From Melieria omissa (lineage: Eukaryota > Arthropoda > Insecta > Diptera > Ulidiidae), in contig OZ020267.1 of assembly GCA_963971225.1 (NCBI GenBank), forward strand, positions 155,115,920 through 155,179,919: a stretch of DNA of 64,000 nt. Direction: 5' to 3'. The position numbers were made by a program, and so were the translations under genes. The notes beneath the pieces were generated by a model. That model was not told the origin of the DNA. It saw nothing but the letters and a program-made list of their open reading frames with translations, and did no database searches. Position 1 is the stretch's first letter; each line of letters opens with the position of its first letter. Positions 60,819-64,000 of the stretch are shown here, one piece after another.

Positions 60819-61500
60819 ATGTCGTCGCACACTGGCTATTGTGAATGCGTGGATCTGTCGTACGTCTCTACTACTTGGAGAGAATCCCGTGTATTTTTCA
60901 TTCCCAAAGCGGGAAAAGCGTCACATCTCAAGGCTAAGGACTGCAGACCAATTAGTCTGTTGTCGTTGCTACTCAAAACTTTGGAGAGGATTCTTGATTT
61001 TCATATCAGGAATTCTATTAGCCCGGCTCCCTTATCCGAATCACATCTCTAAACGAAGGGCTGGTCTGTGGAAACAGCCCTACTCCTGAAAGGCGTTGAA
61101 AATTCTTTGTCGAAGAAAGAACTCACACTACTTGCGTTTTTAACATCGGTGGTTGTTGGGGCCCTATCCGGTTTGTACATTCAACCTAAGTTGGTTGCGT
61201 ACGTTGAGAAACTACTTAAAACACGTATTGTTGGCTCTTATTTAGGTAAAACCCAACTCAAAAGGCTCTTTGGGATAGGCAAACCTAGAAGTCGGTTATT
61301 TTTCCCCTTATCTGCTTACTGGACTTGATTAAACCGGCTGCAATATAATGGCTTTCGCCGATGGCATCGCCATTGCGGTACCCGGTTTCAGGTTCAACAA
61401 ATGTGCCCGACAGAAACCGATTCCTTTACTTGGCTACTAACGAAACTCAAAAGAGAAAATCATTTAATGGGCTAATGATTACGACGGCCAGCGAAATTTC
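60819..61500 (+). pseudogene. Non-LTR retrotransposon reverse transcriptase fragment (jockey-like)
   Basis: Frame 1 encodes WRESRVFFIPKAGKASHLKA and then KDCRPISLLSLLLKTLERIL, the fingers/palm motif typical of jockey-clade LINEs. After a stop, SVETALLLKGVENSLSKKEL continues the RT in another frame. About 61350 a third frame gives AFADGIAIAVPG, a degenerate form of the YADD catalytic motif. Several frameshifts and stops show that it is dead. It begins within 15 bases of the end of the foldback-like element. Confidence 0.8.
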
Positions 61501-64000
61501 GTGCATTGTTACAACAGATTTAGCGATCGTACAAAAAATTACATATACATGTATATCAAGCTTCCTAATGTTTTGCCTAAGTCCTCACTTTAGTGTTTAC
61601 TCTGTTTGAACACAAGCTTGTCCTCAGAGACATACACACTTTCATACTTGTGTGTATATACATCCTTATGTATATACATACATCCCTAATATATGAACTT
61701 GTACATAAGCATACATACACATGCTTAAGTCCAGGCAACACCATCGTTTGCATACAGAACGCTTTTACTGTGGAACGTTTGTTTTCCCTGAAGATTAACT
61801 TGCTATTTCTGGCATCTAGCTTTTGCTTTGTTGTTTACCATGTTTTGACGTTTAGTCGTTTTCCCCACACTTGACCTCGCCAGAGCCCCAAAACTGCGTG
61901 TGACACCTGTCGCTTCGACTGCATATTGTGCATATATTGCTCACATCGTTCCGCAACCCCCTAACAAACATCGCACCAGCCATTCAACCCACTCAGTGGT
62001 CTTATTCACTTATTTTCGATTTTATTTCACTTTAAGGCACCTTTTCGTATGTTTGTCAGATTGTCCTTAAACACACTTATATACGCACTTGCATATGCTG
62101 ACATGCATAAATTCCTGTGTATGTGTAATGGTTTGTGGAATGAACTTTGCAGATTGATTTCTGGGTCAGTTGTGGTAGCCTGTGCAGAAGCACCCTATTT
62201 AAATTAAAAAAGTTTCAAACACAAACATTCATTGGTGTTTGTGCATACACATCATTTGTTGAAGGAGAGGCGAAGGAACGTCCATCGGACCTTAGGTATG
62301 TATTTTTCAATATGCTAGAATTTCCATTAATAGAAAGATATCACACTGGACCCTTCGGCAGGAATTGTTTATAAAGACAAAATGTGAGCTTATGTGAACA
62401 AGCGACATTCCGTTTTAACAACGTTAAATCAAATTTGGTGCGCACTACTGTGAATTACATAAATTAAATTAAGTGCTCGTTTTTGGAAGTGAAAATGTAC
62501 ACATATCAAGTATATGTATATTGAATTTCATTTTTGTCGCGTTCAATGAGCGATCAATTTTCGTGAGTTCAATCTGGAATCGAAATTGAAAAAGTTGCAG
62601 CAGAGGAATAACTACAATCAAAAAAAAAAATCAAAAAAATCAATTAGCAAACAATAATCAGATCGCCACCATTATAACTATTTTGCTGCCTGCCCAGAAA
62701 GTGTTAAATGCTAACCCAATGGCAAGTAGCTTAAAGAATGGTGCTTGTCTATCTGTATGCTGACTACCTTGTGGCACCGTTTTGATCTGGAACTCGTTGT
62801 TTACTCTCTTCATCGGATCGGACGTTATTGCTGCTAAGCGTTTTTCTCGTGCCTTGTAAATTTTGGTTGCGTTCATATTGGATAGTGGCTTTTAGTCACA
62901 ATGAGTCACTTACATATTGCCGGGTTTACGCAATAACAACCCCGAAACTCAACAACAAGCAAAGCGCTACCACAACGTACCAAATCTGTATAGATATTTG
63001 CGGTGGATTGCGTGTTGGCTCCGCCATTTATGCCATTTCTACAATGAATTCGCTATGAAAATTTCCACGCCAACAAATAGCGTAGCAATGCTACAAATGT
63101 CAAAAGTGTTTCATATACACTGGCACTTTCTGCCCCCGAATTAATAGGTCCATAACTCTCGGCGCAAATGTTGGATACCATTAGTGTGAGCCACTCATTT
63201 TCACACACACCCGTGCACGCACACACCCATCAAGCGTTATTTACTCAGTTAGCATTACATGTATCAGGACGGAAATACGCAAATTAGTGACTAATTTACG
63301 AGCAAAATTTGGTGCACGGTGCTAGTGTGAATTTAACTTTAGCACGAAAGTTTAAAAAGGCAATCAGTCTCCGCCATCGCTGCTAACTCACTTTTCGGGC
63401 TTGCAGCCCAAAACCAAAGCCGCCAGCGCGCACTGCGAGATCGGCTCGGCGACATACTTGGCGCCATCAACCCGTTGCATACGAGTATGACTTGTCAACA
63501 TAATCGGACCCACTGAAGTCGAACTTTCGTATGCAGATTGCAATGTGTATTTAATTGTGCGTTGCTCTCTTAGAGGCAATTTGGAGAAGTAAACTCACAG
63601 AATTCATGGCCACAATTCAACGCCAAGGCGAAAACAGATTACAAGAAAGTTATAACGAAAGACACATCATTAGTTGAGCGAATCGCATGACAGCGGGCCA
63701 CACTAAACTGAGAAAAGCACTGCTCCCATCTGCCCAACTTAGTCGCGCGCACACTTGTACTCACTATCAGTCCATTGCCTTGTTGACCACATTGTGGGAC
63801 TATGCGCCAAGTCTCTTTGAAAAGTGGCAATAATCAATAATTAAATGTGTTTGTGCACACGGCTGATTGTCAACCAACATGTGGCAAATAGGCGGATTGA
63901 GTTTCAATTTTTAATAGAGGATTTCATTTTGGCGGGGTTTTGCGTACAACTTTTGGGCCCGATTCCATTTGATGTTCTAGTTCTGACCGGAACCGAATAT
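61501..64000. other. Right end of the window, no confident gene
   Basis: AT-rich, with TACATA-type repeats near 61640-61730 and a long A-rich run near 62620. One possible minus-strand coding exon (62876-62768) and one weak minus-strand open frame (63579-63388, ending LGCKPEK before GTGAGT) are present. The phases of the two do not join. Confidence 0.35.
62768..62876 (-). CDS. Possible first coding exon of an unidentified minus-strand gene
   Basis: ATG 62876 with A at -3, 36 codons (MNATKIYKAREKRLAAITSD, PMKRVNNEFQIKTVPQ) and a GTAGTC donor. The sequence is hydrophilic and basic. I do not recognise it, and no continuation exon could be placed to its left. It may be chance. Confidence 0.25.

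Noticed and set aside
63388..63579. Minus-strand frame ending LAALVLGCKPEK before GTGAGT
   Set aside because: It could be an exon, but its phase does not join the candidate at 62876 and no family is recognised.
1..64000. CRISPR arrays, operons, bacterial promoters or riboswitches
   Set aside because: The window is animal nuclear DNA with spliced genes; no regularly spaced repeats or prokaryotic signals were seen.

Overview
The window is nuclear DNA of a higher fly (Diptera, Brachycera). It has short GT-AG introns of about 55-80 bases, insect gene families, TACATA/ATGT microsatellites, and MITE, mariner and LINE debris. From memory, the gene set (orphan SLC6 transporters, two Tep genes, a Tep2-like gene with alternative bait exons, a Myo28B1-like myosin) resembles the 28B-C region of Drosophila melanogaster. 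A tephritid or related fly is my guess; the species cannot be read from the sequence alone.

Layout. 1-462: 3' end of an SLC6 transporter (+). 1944-5147: complete nine-exon SLC6-like gene (+) that has lost key transport motifs. 5600-9840: canonical ten-exon SLC6 transporter (-), with an intron-containing tRNA-Tyr gene (9123-9314, -) and a TTAA-flanked MITE in its introns. 12234-15413: eight-exon CIP2A-like protein (+). 15836-23697: 20-exon thioester-containing protein (-) with a hydrophobic, possibly GPI-signal, C-terminus. 25350-39802: Tep2-like thioester protein (+), head to head with the previous one. 41051-42711: zinc carboxypeptidase (+). 42809-53750: 16-exon MyTH4-FERM myosin of the VII type (-). 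53751-64000: no gene identified, but several mobile elements.

The most interesting object is the bait region of the Tep2-like gene. Between the constant exon ending at 29174 and the constant exon starting at 37349 lie eight alternative exons (30099-36252). All carry the same splice phases, and each encodes a different acidic or variable stretch ending in a shared F-x-x-x-W-(I/M) motif. Seven have lengths equal to 1 modulo 3, so exactly one can be included without a frameshift. The sixth carries one extra T in a T8 run and is out of frame. Drosophila Tep2 is known to have five such exons, so this looks like an enlarged array that diversifies an opsonin-like immune protein.

For the multi-exon genes I chained exons by splice sites and phase. 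All complete models give a coding length divisible by three. One junction (about 20258-20312 in the minus-strand Tep) is uncertain, and the first exon of the myosin is a prediction.
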